Part shown: positions 38,136 to 47,232 of the stretch, in pieces
How the letters are laid out: each line of letters starts with the position of its first letter
Numbering within the stretch: the stretch's first letter is position 1
Assembly: GCA_002842395.1 (NCBI GenBank)
Contig: PHCV01000010.1
Span: forward strand, 20,629-84,628
Direction of reading: 5' to 3'
DNA length: 64,000 bases
From: Betaproteobacteria bacterium HGW-Betaproteobacteria-11
GTDB lineage: Bacteria; Pseudomonadota; Gammaproteobacteria; Burkholderiales; Rhodocyclaceae
The notes under the pieces: model-generated
Database searches by the model: none
The model's input: the letters and a program-made list of their open reading frames with translations, nothing else
What the model was told of the DNA's origin: nothing
Program-made: the position numbers and the translations under genes

Positions 38136-39213
38136 AACTTCCCATCCCGGCCGCTGGTGGCATCCGCTGCCCGACGGCCGCCTCCAGTGCGACCTGTGTC
38201 CGCGCGACTGCCGCCTGCACGAAGGTCAGCGCGGTGCCTGCTTCGTGCGCAAGATGGAGGGCAACCAGATCGTGCTCACCAGCTATGGTCGCAGCTCCGG
38301 CTTTTGCATCGACCCGATCGAAAAGAAGCCGCTCAACCATTTTTATCCCGGCAGTTCCGTGCTCTCCTTCGGCACCGCCGGCTGCAATCTCGCCTGCAAG
38401 TTCTGCCAGAACTGGGACATCTCAAAGTCGCGCGACATGGACCGCCTGATGGATCAGGCCAGTCCGCAAACCATCGCCCGCACAGCCAAGCGGCTGGGCT
38501 GCAAGAGTGTCGCCTACACCTACAACGACCCGGTGATCTTCGCCGAATACGCGATGGACACGGCCGACGCCTGCCATGCCATCGGCATCCAGAGCGTGGC
38601 GGTGACCGCCGGCTACATCCACCACGACGCCGCCGTCGAGTTCTATTCGAAAATGGATGCGGCGAATGTCGATCTCAAGGCCTTCACCGATGAATTCTAT
38701 GTGCAGCAATGCGGTGCGCACCTGCAGCCGGTGCTCGATCTGCTGATCTACCTGAAACGCGAAACCCGCGTCTGGTTCGAGATCACCACCCTCCTGATTC
38801 CCGGCCTCAACGATTCGGATGCGGAACTCAAGGCGCTGGTCGACTGGGTCGGCAAGGAACTCGGCGCCGACGTGCCGCTGCATTTCACCGCCTTCCATCC
38901 CGACTGGAAAATGGGCGACATCCCGGCCACTCCGCCGGCCACCCTGGCCCGCGCGCGGCAACTGGGACTGGCCGCGGGATTGCACTACGTCTACACCGGC
39001 AACGTGCATGATGCGGAAGGCGGCACCACCTTCTGCCCGGGTTGTCGCGCGCCACTGATCGAGCGCGACTGGCATGACATCCGCCATTACGCGCTGACCG
39101 CCGACGGACGCTGCCCGCACTGCGACACGCGCATCGCCGGACGCTTCGCCGCGTTCGAAAAGGCTTTCGGCCCACGACGGATTCCCGTGCATCTATCGCA
39201 GGGTGTGGCCTAG
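38125..39213 (+). CDS. AmmeMemoRadiSam radical SAM enzyme
   Basis: A 362-residue radical SAM protein related to pyruvate-formate-lyase-activating enzymes. The [4Fe-4S] motif is TAGCNLACKFCQNW (CxxxCxxC). An N-terminal CDLCPRDCRL cluster and C-terminal CPGC and CPHC pairs suggest further metal sites. GGSSGFCIDP-like and LTSYGRSSGFC segments fit the family. It overlaps its partners and converges on comEC by 4 nt. The substrate is unknown. Confidence 0.93.
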   Translation: MIPETSHPGRWWHPLPDGRLQCDLCPRDCRLHEGQRGACFVRKMEGNQIVLTSYGRSSGFCIDPIEKKPLNHFYPGSSVLSFGTAGCNLACKFCQNWDISKSRDMDRLMDQASPQTIARTAKRLGCKSVAYTYNDPVIFAEYAMDTADACHAIGIQSVAVTAGYIHHDAAVEFYSKMDAANVDLKAFTDEFYVQQCGAHLQPVLDLLIYLKRETRVWFEITTLLIPGLNDSDAELKALVDWVGKELGADVPLHFTAFHPDWKMGDIPATPPATLARARQLGLAAGLHYVYTGNVHDAEGGTTFCPGCRAPLIERDWHDIRHYALTADGRCPHCDTRIAGRFAAFEKAFGPRRIPVHLSQGVA

Positions 39214-41615
39214 CGGCCGAACCAGTAGCGCCGTCGCGCTTCGCGCGCAGGGTCGAGCGTGATGCCGGCCGCACCGAGCCGGACACTGACCGCCCCGTCG
39301 AGATCGGTACGCGACAAGTGCGCGCCGCTCGTCTGCCAGCGGGCCGCCACGGCGTCCTTGGGATGGCCGTAACGGTTGCGGTAGCCGACCGGAAAGATCG
39401 CCTCGCGGGCGCCGACCGCGGCAATGAACTCGGGGGTCGAGGAAGTGCGGCTGCCGTGGTGCGGCACGGTAACGACATCGGCATGCAGCGTCTCGCCCGG
39501 GCCATCTCGCCGTGCCACCAGCGCCGACTTTTTCGATGAAAACTTTTCGACGAGTTCCAGCTCCTGGGCCGCTTCGATGTCGGAAGTAATCAACAGGCGT
39601 TTGTCGCCGGCCTCGACCAGCAGCACGCAGGCCACGGCATTGGTTTTTTTCGCCACCGCCCCCGGCAACGGGTGCAGCACGGCGAAGCGCACCCCATCCC
39701 AGCGCCATTCATCACCCGCCTGACAGGGCTTTTGCGGCACCGGCCAGGCCGAGAGCGGATGGGTGAACGGCAGCGAGGTAATCATTCGCTCAACCGGCAG
39801 GCTGCCCAGCACCGACTCCGCTCCGCCCTCATGATCCTTATCGGCATGACTAATGACAAGAGCATTGAGCCGACGCACGCCGATGGCGCGCAGGTAAGGC
39901 ACAATGAGGCGATTTCCGCTGTCCGCCTCGCTGGAGAATTTCGGCCCGGCATCGAACAGCAGATCGTGCGCGGCCGTCTGCACATGCACCGCCAGCCCCT
40001 GGCCGACATCGAGCACCACCACGCGCGCCTCTCCCAGGGCCGGTCGTGGCGGCGCGTAGGTGAGCAGCGGCAGAAAGGCGAACACGCCCAGCCAGCGCGC
40101 CGGGAAACCGCGCGGCAGCAGCAGCCAGAGGCCGCCGGCGAGCGCCACCAGCAACGCCCAGGCCGGCGGAATGGCCTGCTGCCAGGTCGCCAGCGGCCAA
40201 GCCGCCAGCCACTCGATGTACCGCATCAGTACCGCGGTGACAAAATTGGCGACTTCCAGCAGGGGCGAGAGCAGCGGCAGCGTGCCGGCCAGCGCCAGCG
40301 GGGTGATGACGAAGCTGACCAGCGGAATCGCCAGCGCATTGGCCAGCGGCGAAACCAGCGAGAACTGGCCGAACAGGGCCAGCACGGCCGGCAGCATGCC
40401 CAGCGTCACCGCCCATTGCGTGCGACCCCATTCGCTCAGCCAGTGACGGGTGTCCAGGCGTCCGCTGCCGGCATGGAACAGTAACGCCACGGCGCCGAAG
40501 GAGAGCCAGAAGCCCGCCGCCAGCACCGCCCACGGATCAAGCAGGAGGACGAGGAACAGGGCCAGCGCCAGCACCCTGGAGACCGCCAGTTCCCGGTTCA
40601 GCAGGCGCGCCAGGGCGACCACGCCGAGCATGTAGAGCGTACGCTGCGCCGGCACGGCAAAACCGGAGAGCAGGCTGTAGGCCAGGGCGGCGAGAAACCC
40701 GGCCAGCGCGCCGGCCTTCTGCGCCGGCATTCTGAGCGGCAAGCGCGCCGAACGCCGCCAGAGGACAGAAGCGACGAGATAGGCGAGCCCGGCGAACATG
40801 GTCACATGCAGCCCGGAGATACTCATCAGGTGGGTGATTCCGGTCTTGGCGAAGATCTGCCACAACTCGGGAGCGATCGCCTGCTGGTCGCCGATCGCCA
40901 GCGCCACCAGAATGCCGGCGTAGGGTGCGGCACCCAGCGTCGACTGAAAACGTTCGCGCAATGTTTCGCGCAACATCTCGATGGCATAACCCGGGCGCCA
41001 GACGGCGGCATCCAGCCGCTCGGCACGCTGCGGGCGCACGTAGCCGGTGGCGCGGATGTTGCGCTCGAGCAGCCAGCCCTCGTAATCGAAGCCCTGCGGA
41101 TTGACGTTGCCGTGCGGACGCTTCAGGCGCACCGTGAAGCGCCAGCGCTCGCCGGCATGGAGCGGAATGGCGGCAGGATAGGCTTCCCCGTCCCAGGCCG
41201 CCTCGCCCTGATACCAGGCCAGCGAGACATGCCGCGGCACGGTTTCACTCGCCGTTTCGACATCGAACTCGAAACGCACGCCACGCTCGATCGTCTGCGG
41301 CAGGCTGCTCACTATGCCGCTGACGACGATCTCGCGTCCCTCGCTGGCCGCTGGCAATTCGTCGGCCAACCGCCACTGCCCGCGCGCCTGCGCCCAGGCA
41401 AAACCGAGGACGAGGCCGGCAGGCAGGAGGATGGAAAACGCCAGCCAGCGCCGCTTCGCCAACGCCGAGTTTTTCCGCGCGAGCGCCAGGAGTACGAGAC
41501 CCGTGCCAAACAGCGCCAGCAGCCACGCCCCGGAAAACAGCGTAGCCTGTTGTTGCGCCAGCCAGAGGCCGCCGGCGAACGCAGCGACAAATCGCCGCAT
41601 CAAAAATCCCGCCAC
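39210..41615 (-). CDS. comEC: DNA internalisation protein ComEC/Rec2
   Basis: An inner-membrane channel for single-stranded DNA during natural transformation. The protein has 801 residues: an N-terminal membrane and OB-like domain, a central competence domain with many membrane segments (ISGLHVTMFAGLAYLVAS), and a C-terminal metallo-beta-lactamase-like domain with VISHADKDHEGGAES and VPHHGSRTSS. Length and order are those of a complete gene. Two dispersed-repeat copies lie inside, read as KKSALVARRD and KNSALAKRR. Confidence 0.94.
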   Translation of the reverse strand: MAGFLMRRFVAAFAGGLWLAQQQATLFSGAWLLALFGTGLVLLALARKNSALAKRRWLAFSILLPAGLVLGFAWAQARGQWRLADELPAASEGREIVVSGIVSSLPQTIERGVRFEFDVETASETVPRHVSLAWYQGEAAWDGEAYPAAIPLHAGERWRFTVRLKRPHGNVNPQGFDYEGWLLERNIRATGYVRPQRAERLDAAVWRPGYAIEMLRETLRERFQSTLGAAPYAGILVALAIGDQQAIAPELWQIFAKTGITHLMSISGLHVTMFAGLAYLVASVLWRRSARLPLRMPAQKAGALAGFLAALAYSLLSGFAVPAQRTLYMLGVVALARLLNRELAVSRVLALALFLVLLLDPWAVLAAGFWLSFGAVALLFHAGSGRLDTRHWLSEWGRTQWAVTLGMLPAVLALFGQFSLVSPLANALAIPLVSFVITPLALAGTLPLLSPLLEVANFVTAVLMRYIEWLAAWPLATWQQAIPPAWALLVALAGGLWLLLPRGFPARWLGVFAFLPLLTYAPPRPALGEARVVVLDVGQGLAVHVQTAAHDLLFDAGPKFSSEADSGNRLIVPYLRAIGVRRLNALVISHADKDHEGGAESVLGSLPVERMITSLPFTHPLSAWPVPQKPCQAGDEWRWDGVRFAVLHPLPGAVAKKTNAVACVLLVEAGDKRLLITSDIEAAQELELVEKFSSKKSALVARRDGPGETLHADVVTVPHHGSRTSSTPEFIAAVGAREAIFPVGYRNRYGHPKDAVAARWQTSGAHLSRTDLDGAVSVRLGAAGITLDPAREARRRYWFGR
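39508..39534 (+). repeat. 26-bp dispersed repeat, copy 10 (inside comEC)
   Basis: CGCCGTGCCACC then AGCGCCGACTTTTTC, read by comEC in the frame giving KKSALVAR. Confidence 0.85.
41449..41475 (+). repeat. 26-bp dispersed repeat, copy 11 (inside comEC N-terminus)
   Basis: CGCCGCTTCGCC then AACGCCGAGTTTTTC. It has one change in the core and is read as RKNSALAKRR. Confidence 0.65.
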
Positions 41616-41689
41616 AAGCGATCAGGTTTCTGCATAATCCGTTTCACCGCCAGCCCAACGACAATAATCGAGAGACCCCAAGGAGCACC

Positions 41690-42388
41690 ATGAATTTCGC
41701 CATCCCCCCCGCACCGCAGGCCAGCGTCGGCATTGCCGCGAGCCGTGACCGGTTTCCCGTGCGGCGCATCTACTGCGTCGGCCGCAACTATGCGGCACAT
41801 GCGCGCGAGATGGGCATCGACCCTTCGAATTCTTCGCCGATCTTTTTCTGCAAGCCGGCCGACGCCGTCGTCCCCGCCAATGGCAGCAAGTCGGTCAGCG
41901 TCCCTTACCCGCCGCAAACCAAGGATTTCGAACACGAGATCGAACTGGTCGTCGCCATTGGCCGCGGTGGCCGCGAGATCGCCTGCAGCGCCGCGCTCGA
42001 TTACGTCTTTGGCTATGCCGTCGGTCTGGACATGACCCGCCGCGATCTGCAGGCCAATGCCAGAAAACGCGGTGAACCCTGGGATACCGCCAAGGCCTTC
42101 GATCACTCCGCGCCGATCGGATCGCTGTATCCGGTCTCCTGCGTCGGTCATCCGGAGAGCGGTGCGATCTGGCTCGATGTGAACGGCAAGCGCCGCCAGG
42201 AAGCTGATCTCGAACAACTGATCTGGACCGTGCCGGACATCATCCATCATCTCTCGTACTACTTCGAACTGGCACCCGGTGACCTGATCTATACCGGCAC
42301 ACCTTCCGGCGTCGGCCCGGTCAAGCCCGGCGACACGCTGGTCGGCGGCATCGACGAACTCGGCGAGATATCGGTAAGAATCAACTGA
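41690..42388 (+). CDS. Fumarylacetoacetate hydrolase-family protein
   Basis: A 232-residue FAH-fold enzyme. Motifs YCVGRNYAAHAREMG, FFCKPADAVV, EHEIELVVAIG (metal-binding Glu residues) and YTGTPSGVGPVKPGD are all present. Relatives act on 2-oxo or 1,3-dicarbonyl acids such as fumarylpyruvate or oxaloacetate; the substrate cannot be told from sequence. It diverges from comEC and overlaps the next gene's 3' end by 8 nt. Confidence 0.9.
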   Translation: MNFAIPPAPQASVGIAASRDRFPVRRIYCVGRNYAAHAREMGIDPSNSSPIFFCKPADAVVPANGSKSVSVPYPPQTKDFEHEIELVVAIGRGGREIACSAALDYVFGYAVGLDMTRRDLQANARKRGEPWDTAKAFDHSAPIGSLYPVSCVGHPESGAIWLDVNGKRRQEADLEQLIWTVPDIIHHLSYYFELAPGDLIYTGTPSGVGPVKPGDTLVGGIDELGEISVRIN

Positions 42389-44348
42389 GCTCCGCCAGCC
42401 GCTGCTCGAATTCGGCACAGGGCAACGGCCGGCTGAACAGATAACCCTGGAAGTTGCGGCAGCCGTGCAGCTGCAGGAAACTGCGCTGCGCTTCGCTTTC
42501 GACGCCTTCGGCGATCACCCGCAAGCCGAGGTTGCGCGCCATGCCGATGATGGTCTGCACGATCAGCGCCGCCGTCCCGCCAGCGCCGAGTTCACGGACG
42601 AAGGACTGGTCGATCTTCAGCTCGTCGAGCGGCAGGCGGGTGAGCCAGGCCAGCGAGGAATAGCCAGTACCGAAGTCGTCCATGGCGAAGCGCAGGCCAG
42701 TCTGCTTCAGTGCCTGCATCACGGACACCGCCGTCTCCAGTTCTTCCATGACCAGGCTTTCGGTCAGTTCCAGCGTCACGCCTTCCGGGTTGCAGCCGCT
42801 TTTTGCCAGCGCCGCCCGCACCGCATCGACAAAATCGGGACGCCGCAACTGGCGCGTGCTGACATTGATCGCCAGCTGCAAAGGCATCGCCGCCGGCTTG
42901 GCCTGTTTCGCTTGCCAGGCGGCCAACTGGCTCAGCGCGGCCTCCAGCACCCAATCACCCACGGCATGGATGAGACCGGTTTCCTCGGCCACCGGAATGA
43001 ACTCCGTCGGCGAAACCAGGCCTCGTTGCGGATGATGCCAGCGCAGCAGGACTTCGGCGCCGGTGATGCGGCCGCTCATCGACACCTGGGGCTGGTAATG
43101 CAACTCGAACTGACCGGCCGCGAGCGCCAGACGCAGGTCGGCTTCCATCAGCACGCGCGCCTCCAGTGCCGCCTGGATCGCCGGATCGTAGAAGCGCACC
43201 GCATTTCTCCCATTACGCTTGGCCTGATACATCGCGGCATCGGCGCGTTTCAGAATCTCGTCTACCGTGGCGTCCTGCCCACCAAACAGACAGATGCCGA
43301 TCGACACCGAACTGTGATGTTCGGCGCCGCGCAACTGATAAGGCGCCGCGAGTGCCTGACGGATCTTTTCGGCGACGGCCTCGGCTGCGGCCGCCGCCTT
43401 GTGCACCTCGCTGCCGAGGCTCTCCAGCATGACGACGAATTCGTCGCCGCCCATCCGCGCCACCGTATCGATTTCGCGCACGCAGTCCTCCAGACGCCGT
43501 GCCGCCTCAATCAGAAATTCGTCTCCGGCCTCGTGACCGAGGCTGTCGTTGAGCAGCTTGAAGTTGTCCAGATCGAGAAACAGCACGGCGCTTTGCGCCG
43601 GATGGCGGGCGCTGGCGGCCAGCACATGCTGCAAGCGATCGGCGAGCAGGCGGCGGTTGGGCAGCCGGGTCAGCGGATCGAAGAACGCCAGGCGATGAAT
43701 TTCGGCACTCTGCCGTAGCCGCGCCGCCTCGTCTTCTTCACGTTCGATGACGATACCGACGATGGCCGCGGCGATGTCGAGCAACAACAGATGAATCGGT
43801 TCCGGTGACTTCGCTTCGGCGCTGAACAGGGAGAATGCACCAATCGCCTGCTGCCGTGTGGTCTTCACCGCGGCCGACCAGCAGGAGGCATAACCCGACT
43901 CGCGGGCGAAGCGGCACAGATATTGGCAGGCCGTGCTCCTCTCCTGGATCAGGTCGAAACCCGAAGCCTCGCCGCAAAGCAGATTTCGACACTCCGCCAC
44001 CCCCGGCCCCGGCCGCACCGCATTCAGCCGCGCCACCTCCGTCGCCGACATCTGCCCCATCGCCCGCACGCTGAGGCTCTGCGCAGGCTCGTCGAGCAGG
44101 AGAACCGCTGCGGTCGCGCCAGGACGCAGCGCCTCGGCCAAGCCGCAGATCCGGTCGAGAATGTTTTGCGTGTTTTCGCCGAACACCACCGCCTGCAGGA
44201 TATTGCGCTCGAACTGGAGAATGCGCTCGAAGTCGGCGGTTTCCAGCTGGCACCGGGCATGTGCGGCGGCCAACTGTGGCGCAAGCAACCCCCCCAGCTC
44301 GGCGGGCTGGCGCCAGGTCCCTGACCGATTCGGCTCGTACTGCTCCAC
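42381..44348 (-). CDS. GAF-GGDEF-EAL cyclic-di-GMP protein
   Basis: A 655-residue cytoplasmic signalling protein. Residues about 45-200 form a GAF-like sensor. The GGDEF domain carries RMGGDEF with an RxxD inhibitory site (REID) five residues before it. The EAL domain has EVLLRW in place of EAL, but keeps the [21 protein letters not shown] and AEGVES motifs, so activity is plausible. The segment ELGAGGTAALIV after SFVR coincides with a repeat copy. No membrane segment is seen. Confidence 0.92.
   Translation of the reverse strand: MEQYEPNRSGTWRQPAELGGLLAPQLAAAHARCQLETADFERILQFERNILQAVVFGENTQNILDRICGLAEALRPGATAAVLLLDEPAQSLSVRAMGQMSATEVARLNAVRPGPGVAECRNLLCGEASGFDLIQERSTACQYLCRFARESGYASCWSAAVKTTRQQAIGAFSLFSAEAKSPEPIHLLLLDIAAAIVGIVIEREEDEAARLRQSAEIHRLAFFDPLTRLPNRRLLADRLQHVLAASARHPAQSAVLFLDLDNFKLLNDSLGHEAGDEFLIEAARRLEDCVREIDTVARMGGDEFVVMLESLGSEVHKAAAAAEAVAEKIRQALAAPYQLRGAEHHSSVSIGICLFGGQDATVDEILKRADAAMYQAKRNGRNAVRFYDPAIQAALEARVLMEADLRLALAAGQFELHYQPQVSMSGRITGAEVLLRWHHPQRGLVSPTEFIPVAEETGLIHAVGDWVLEAALSQLAAWQAKQAKPAAMPLQLAINVSTRQLRRPDFVDAVRAALAKSGCNPEGVTLELTESLVMEELETAVSVMQALKQTGLRFAMDDFGTGYSSLAWLTRLPLDELKIDQSFVRELGAGGTAALIVQTIIGMARNLGLRVIAEGVESEAQRSFLQLHGCRNFQGYLFSRPLPCAEFEQRLAELS
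42570..42595 (+). repeat. 26-bp dispersed repeat, copy 12 (inside EAL domain)
   Basis: CGCCGTCCCGCC then AGCGCCGAGTTCAC. The T-run is lost. It is read as ELGAGGTA. Confidence 0.65.
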
Positions 44349-44439
44349 CGCATGTCCTCCACTGCCGTCACTTGCGGTCGAGTATAAACCTGTCGCCCCC
44401 GGATTTCATGCCAAAAATTCTCTTATCTATTTGTTTAAA

Positions 44440-44468
44440 TTGAGTTAATAGTACTAAAGGCATAGAAT
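44440..44468 (+). promoter_or_regulatory. Sigma-70-like promoter before DUF2062 gene
   Basis: TTGAGT and TAGAAT are separated by 17 nt in an AT-rich stretch, 53 nt before the ATG. Confidence 0.55.
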
Positions 44469-44521
44469 GAGTACGTCTTTTGCCGGCCCGGCAGGGGTTG
44501 AGCAGCGCGTAGAATCGCGCC

Positions 44522-45052
44522 ATGCGCACCCTCTTCAAACGCTTTCTGCCCAACCGCGAGATCATCCTCCACAACCGCTATCTGGCGCCGTTCGCCACCA
44601 CTCTGCTGCATCCGCGACTGTGGCATCTGAACCGCCGTTCGGCGGCCGGCGCGATGGCCGTCGGACTGTTCTGCGGGCTGATTCCCGGGCCGTTGCAGAT
44701 GCTCGGCGCCTCCATCTGCGCGGTGCTGTTTCGGATCAACCTGCCGCTGGCGCTGATCGTCACCTTCTATACCAACCCGCTGACCATCGTCCCGCTGTAT
44801 GTACTCGCCTATGAATTCGGCAAAGGGGTGTTGGGCGGAAACAATGGCGGATTTTCCGCGCCGCCGGAGATGCACACCGGCCTCATCGCCTGGAGCGAGG
44901 CGCTGACCGACTGGATGGCTGGCCTCGGTGCACCGCTGGCGCTCGGTCTGCTGTTACTCGCCAGCACCCTGGCCCTGACCGGCTACGGCCTCACCCGCCT
45001 CGTCTGGCGCTTCTATCTGGTGCGCGCCTGGCGACGACGCCGGTGGCGATGA
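44522..45052 (+). CDS. DUF2062 membrane protein
   Basis: A 176-residue protein with three to four membrane segments. The family signature is clear: RRSAAGAMAVGLFCGLIPGPLQM and TFYTNPLTIVPLYVLAYEFG. DUF2062 proteins are often found near lolC, lolD and comEC in betaproteobacteria; the function is unknown. It is followed by a cluster of palindromic repeats. Confidence 0.88.
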   Translation: MRTLFKRFLPNREIILHNRYLAPFATTLLHPRLWHLNRRSAAGAMAVGLFCGLIPGPLQMLGASICAVLFRINLPLALIVTFYTNPLTIVPLYVLAYEFGKGVLGGNNGGFSAPPEMHTGLIAWSEALTDWMAGLGAPLALGLLLLASTLALTGYGLTRLVWRFYLVRAWRRRRWR

Positions 45053-45060
45053 ATGTCCTC

Positions 45061-45262
45061 GTCATTCCGGACGGCCCCGGACTTGATCCGGGGACGGAAT
45101 GACACCTCTCCTCCGTCATTCCGGACGGCCCCGGACTTGATCCGGAGCCGGAATGACGGTGCGCCTCCCTCGTCATTCCCGCGAACGCGGGAATCCAGAC
45201 GGTGATCGAGGCGGAGTACCGAGGGCCGCTCCTGGATTCCGGGTCAAGCCCGGAATGACGGG
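45061..45262. repeat. Cluster of three palindromic GTCATTCC elements
   Basis: Elements at 45061-45103 and 45115-45157 are nearly identical, each starting GTCATTCCGG and ending GGAATGAC. A third, composite element at 45171-45259 has two hairpin arms (GTCATTCCCGCG...GGGAATCCAG and TGGATTCCGGG...CCCGGAATGAC). They fill the whole gap between the DUF2062 gene and lolD. The same family recurs at 47.9, 58.3 and 61.6 kb. Confidence 0.9.
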
Positions 45263-45265
45263 GTC

Positions 45266-45946
45266 TCAATGATCCGCCAGCCGCCCGTCGACCAGATGCA
45301 GCACCCGGCCGGCGCGGGCGGCGAGGCCGGCATCGTGGGTCACCATCACCAGCGCCGTACCCTGCTCGCGACAGAGCGCGAGCAGCAATTCGAACACGGC
45401 ATCGGCGGCGCTGCGGTCGAGGTTGCCGGTCGGCTCGTCGGCCAGCAGGCAGGCAGGCCGCGTCACCAGCGCCCGCGCCACCGCGACGCGCTGCCGTTCG
45501 CCGCCGGAAAGCGCGCCGGGGCGATGGTCCAGCCGGTGCCCCAGCCCCACCTGCTGCAACACTGCACTAGCCTGGGCTTCCGCGGCATGGCGTTCCAGGC
45601 GGCGAATGTAAAGCGGCATCGCCACATTTTCCAGCGCCGAAAATTCGGCCAGTAGATGATGGAACTGATAGACGAAACCCAGCGCCCGGTTGCGCAGCGT
45701 GCCGCGTTCACTCTCACCCACCCGCGCCAGATCATGCCCCTGCAGCACCACGTTGCCGGACGTCGGCGCATCCAGCCCGCCGAGCAGATGGAGCAACGTG
45801 CTCTTGCCAGAACCACTGGCGCCGACGATCGCCGCCGTCTCGCCAGCGCCGACTTTCAGCGAGACATCGGCCAGCACCGGCACGACGATCTCGCCCTGGC
45901 GGAAAGTCTTGACCAGAGACCGCGCCTCGATCACCGGCTCATTCAT
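45266..45946 (-). CDS. lolD: Lipoprotein-releasing ATPase LolD
   Basis: The ATPase of the LolCDE complex, which extracts outer-membrane lipoproteins from the inner membrane and passes them to LolA. The protein has 226 residues: Walker [10 protein letters not shown], LolD-type [17 protein letters not shown], signature [10 protein letters not shown], and Walker [13 protein letters not shown]. The segment KVGAGETA just before Walker A coincides with a repeat copy. It overlaps lolC by 8 nt. Confidence 0.96.
   Translation of the reverse strand: MNEPVIEARSLVKTFRQGEIVVPVLADVSLKVGAGETAAIVGASGSGKSTLLHLLGGLDAPTSGNVVLQGHDLARVGESERGTLRNRALGFVYQFHHLLAEFSALENVAMPLYIRRLERHAAEAQASAVLQQVGLGHRLDHRPGALSGGERQRVAVARALVTRPACLLADEPTGNLDRSAADAVFELLLALCREQGTALVMVTHDAGLAARAGRVLHLVDGRLADH
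45833..45858 (+). repeat. 26-bp dispersed repeat, copy 13 (inside lolD)
   Basis: CGCCGTCTCGCC then AGCGCCGACTTTCA, full match to the left consensus. It is read as KVGAGETA directly before Walker A. Confidence 0.8.
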
Positions 45947-47192
45947 AGCGCAGCGCCTCCGCCGGTTGGGTGCGCGAGGCGCGCCAGCTCGGATACAGCG
46001 TGGCCAGCACGGTAAGCACGAAAGAGGTCACGCCAATCCGGGCGACATCCCCCCAGTGCAGGTCGGAAGGCAGCTCGCTGATGTAATACACGTCCTTGGC
46101 CAGGAACTGCATGCCGAACACCCGTTCGATGAACGGCACCACCACGTCGATGTTGAGCGCCAGGGCGACGCCGCCGATCACGCCGAGAGCGAGCCCCACT
46201 GCACCGATCACCACGCCCTGGACGATGAACACCTTCATGATGCTCGCCGGGCTCGCCCCCAGGGTGCGCAAGATGGCGATGTCGGCACGCTTGTCCTGCA
46301 CCGCCATGACCAGGGTGGAAACGATGTTGAACGCCGCCACGGCGACGATCAGCAGGAGAATCAAAAACATCATGCGCTTTTCGATCTCGACCGCGCGAAA
46401 GAAATTGGCATGGCCGCGGGTCCAGTCGCTGACCCAGGCCGTGGTGTCGAGAAAACGCAACAGCTCGCGGGCGATCTGCGGCGCGGCGAACAGGTCATCG
46501 ACTTTCAGACGCACGCCGGAGACATGCTCGCCCATCCGGTAGAGCGTTTGCGCGTCGGCCAGCGGGATCAGCGCCAGTCCCGAGTCGAACTCGAACATGC
46601 CGACCTCGAAAATGCCGACCACGCGAAACTGCTTTAGCCGCGGCAGCACCGCCGCCGGCGTCACCAGCCCCTGCGGCGCCAGCAGCGTCACCTTGTCACC
46701 CGGCTGGGCGTGCAACGCGCGCGCCAGTTCGGCGCCGAGCACGATGCCAAACTCGCCCGGACGCAGGTCGTCGACCCGGCCTTCCTTCATGTGGCTGGCG
46801 AAATCAGCCACCTTCGCCTCGGCTTGCGGCAGGATGCCACGCACGATCACGCCGCGCACCTGTCCGTCGAAACTCAGCATCCCCTGCTGCTGCACGTAAG
46901 GCGCCGCCGCCTTGACCCGCGGATGCCGCGCCGCGGCCTGCATCACGGCGCTCCAGTCGGCCAGCTCGCCGCCTTCGCCACTGATCTCGATGTGCGAGAC
47001 GACCGCCAGGATGCGCTCGCGCAGTTCTTTCTGGAAGCCGTTCATCACCGAGAGGACGACGATCAGCGCGGCCACGCCGAGCGCCAGGCCGGCCATCGAA
47101 ATCAGGGCGATGAAGGAAATGAAGCGGTTACCCTGACCTTCGCGGGGCTGGGCGCGCGTGTAGCGCAAACCGATGAGATATTCGTAGTTCAT
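45939..47192 (-). CDS. lolC: Lipoprotein-releasing permease LolC/LolE
   Basis: A 417-residue FtsX-type permease with four membrane segments. The N-terminus [13 protein letters not shown], the first segment with [20 protein letters not shown] and the C-terminal tail [17 protein letters not shown] are typical. Only one LolC/E gene is present next to lolD, so the complex may contain a single permease type (as in LolF-type systems) or the second gene lies elsewhere. Confidence 0.94.
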   Translation of the reverse strand: MNYEYLIGLRYTRAQPREGQGNRFISFIALISMAGLALGVAALIVVLSVMNGFQKELRERILAVVSHIEISGEGGELADWSAVMQAAARHPRVKAAAPYVQQQGMLSFDGQVRGVIVRGILPQAEAKVADFASHMKEGRVDDLRPGEFGIVLGAELARALHAQPGDKVTLLAPQGLVTPAAVLPRLKQFRVVGIFEVGMFEFDSGLALIPLADAQTLYRMGEHVSGVRLKVDDLFAAPQIARELLRFLDTTAWVSDWTRGHANFFRAVEIEKRMMFLILLLIVAVAAFNIVSTLVMAVQDKRADIAILRTLGASPASIMKVFIVQGVVIGAVGLALGVIGGVALALNIDVVVPFIERVFGMQFLAKDVYYISELPSDLHWGDVARIGVTSFVLTVLATLYPSWRASRTQPAEALRYE

Positions 47193-47232
47193 GACGGCAA
47201 GACGGGTCGGGCACGCATGTTAACATGGCCTC

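Noticed and set aside
45061..45262. CRISPR array
   Set aside because: Repeat units are palindromic, spacers are short and irregular, and there are only three units without cas genes.
45630..45656. A seventeenth repeat copy in lolD (CCAGCGCCGAAAATT)
   Set aside because: Only the AGCGCCGA core matches; the left half and T-run are absent, so it is probably chance.
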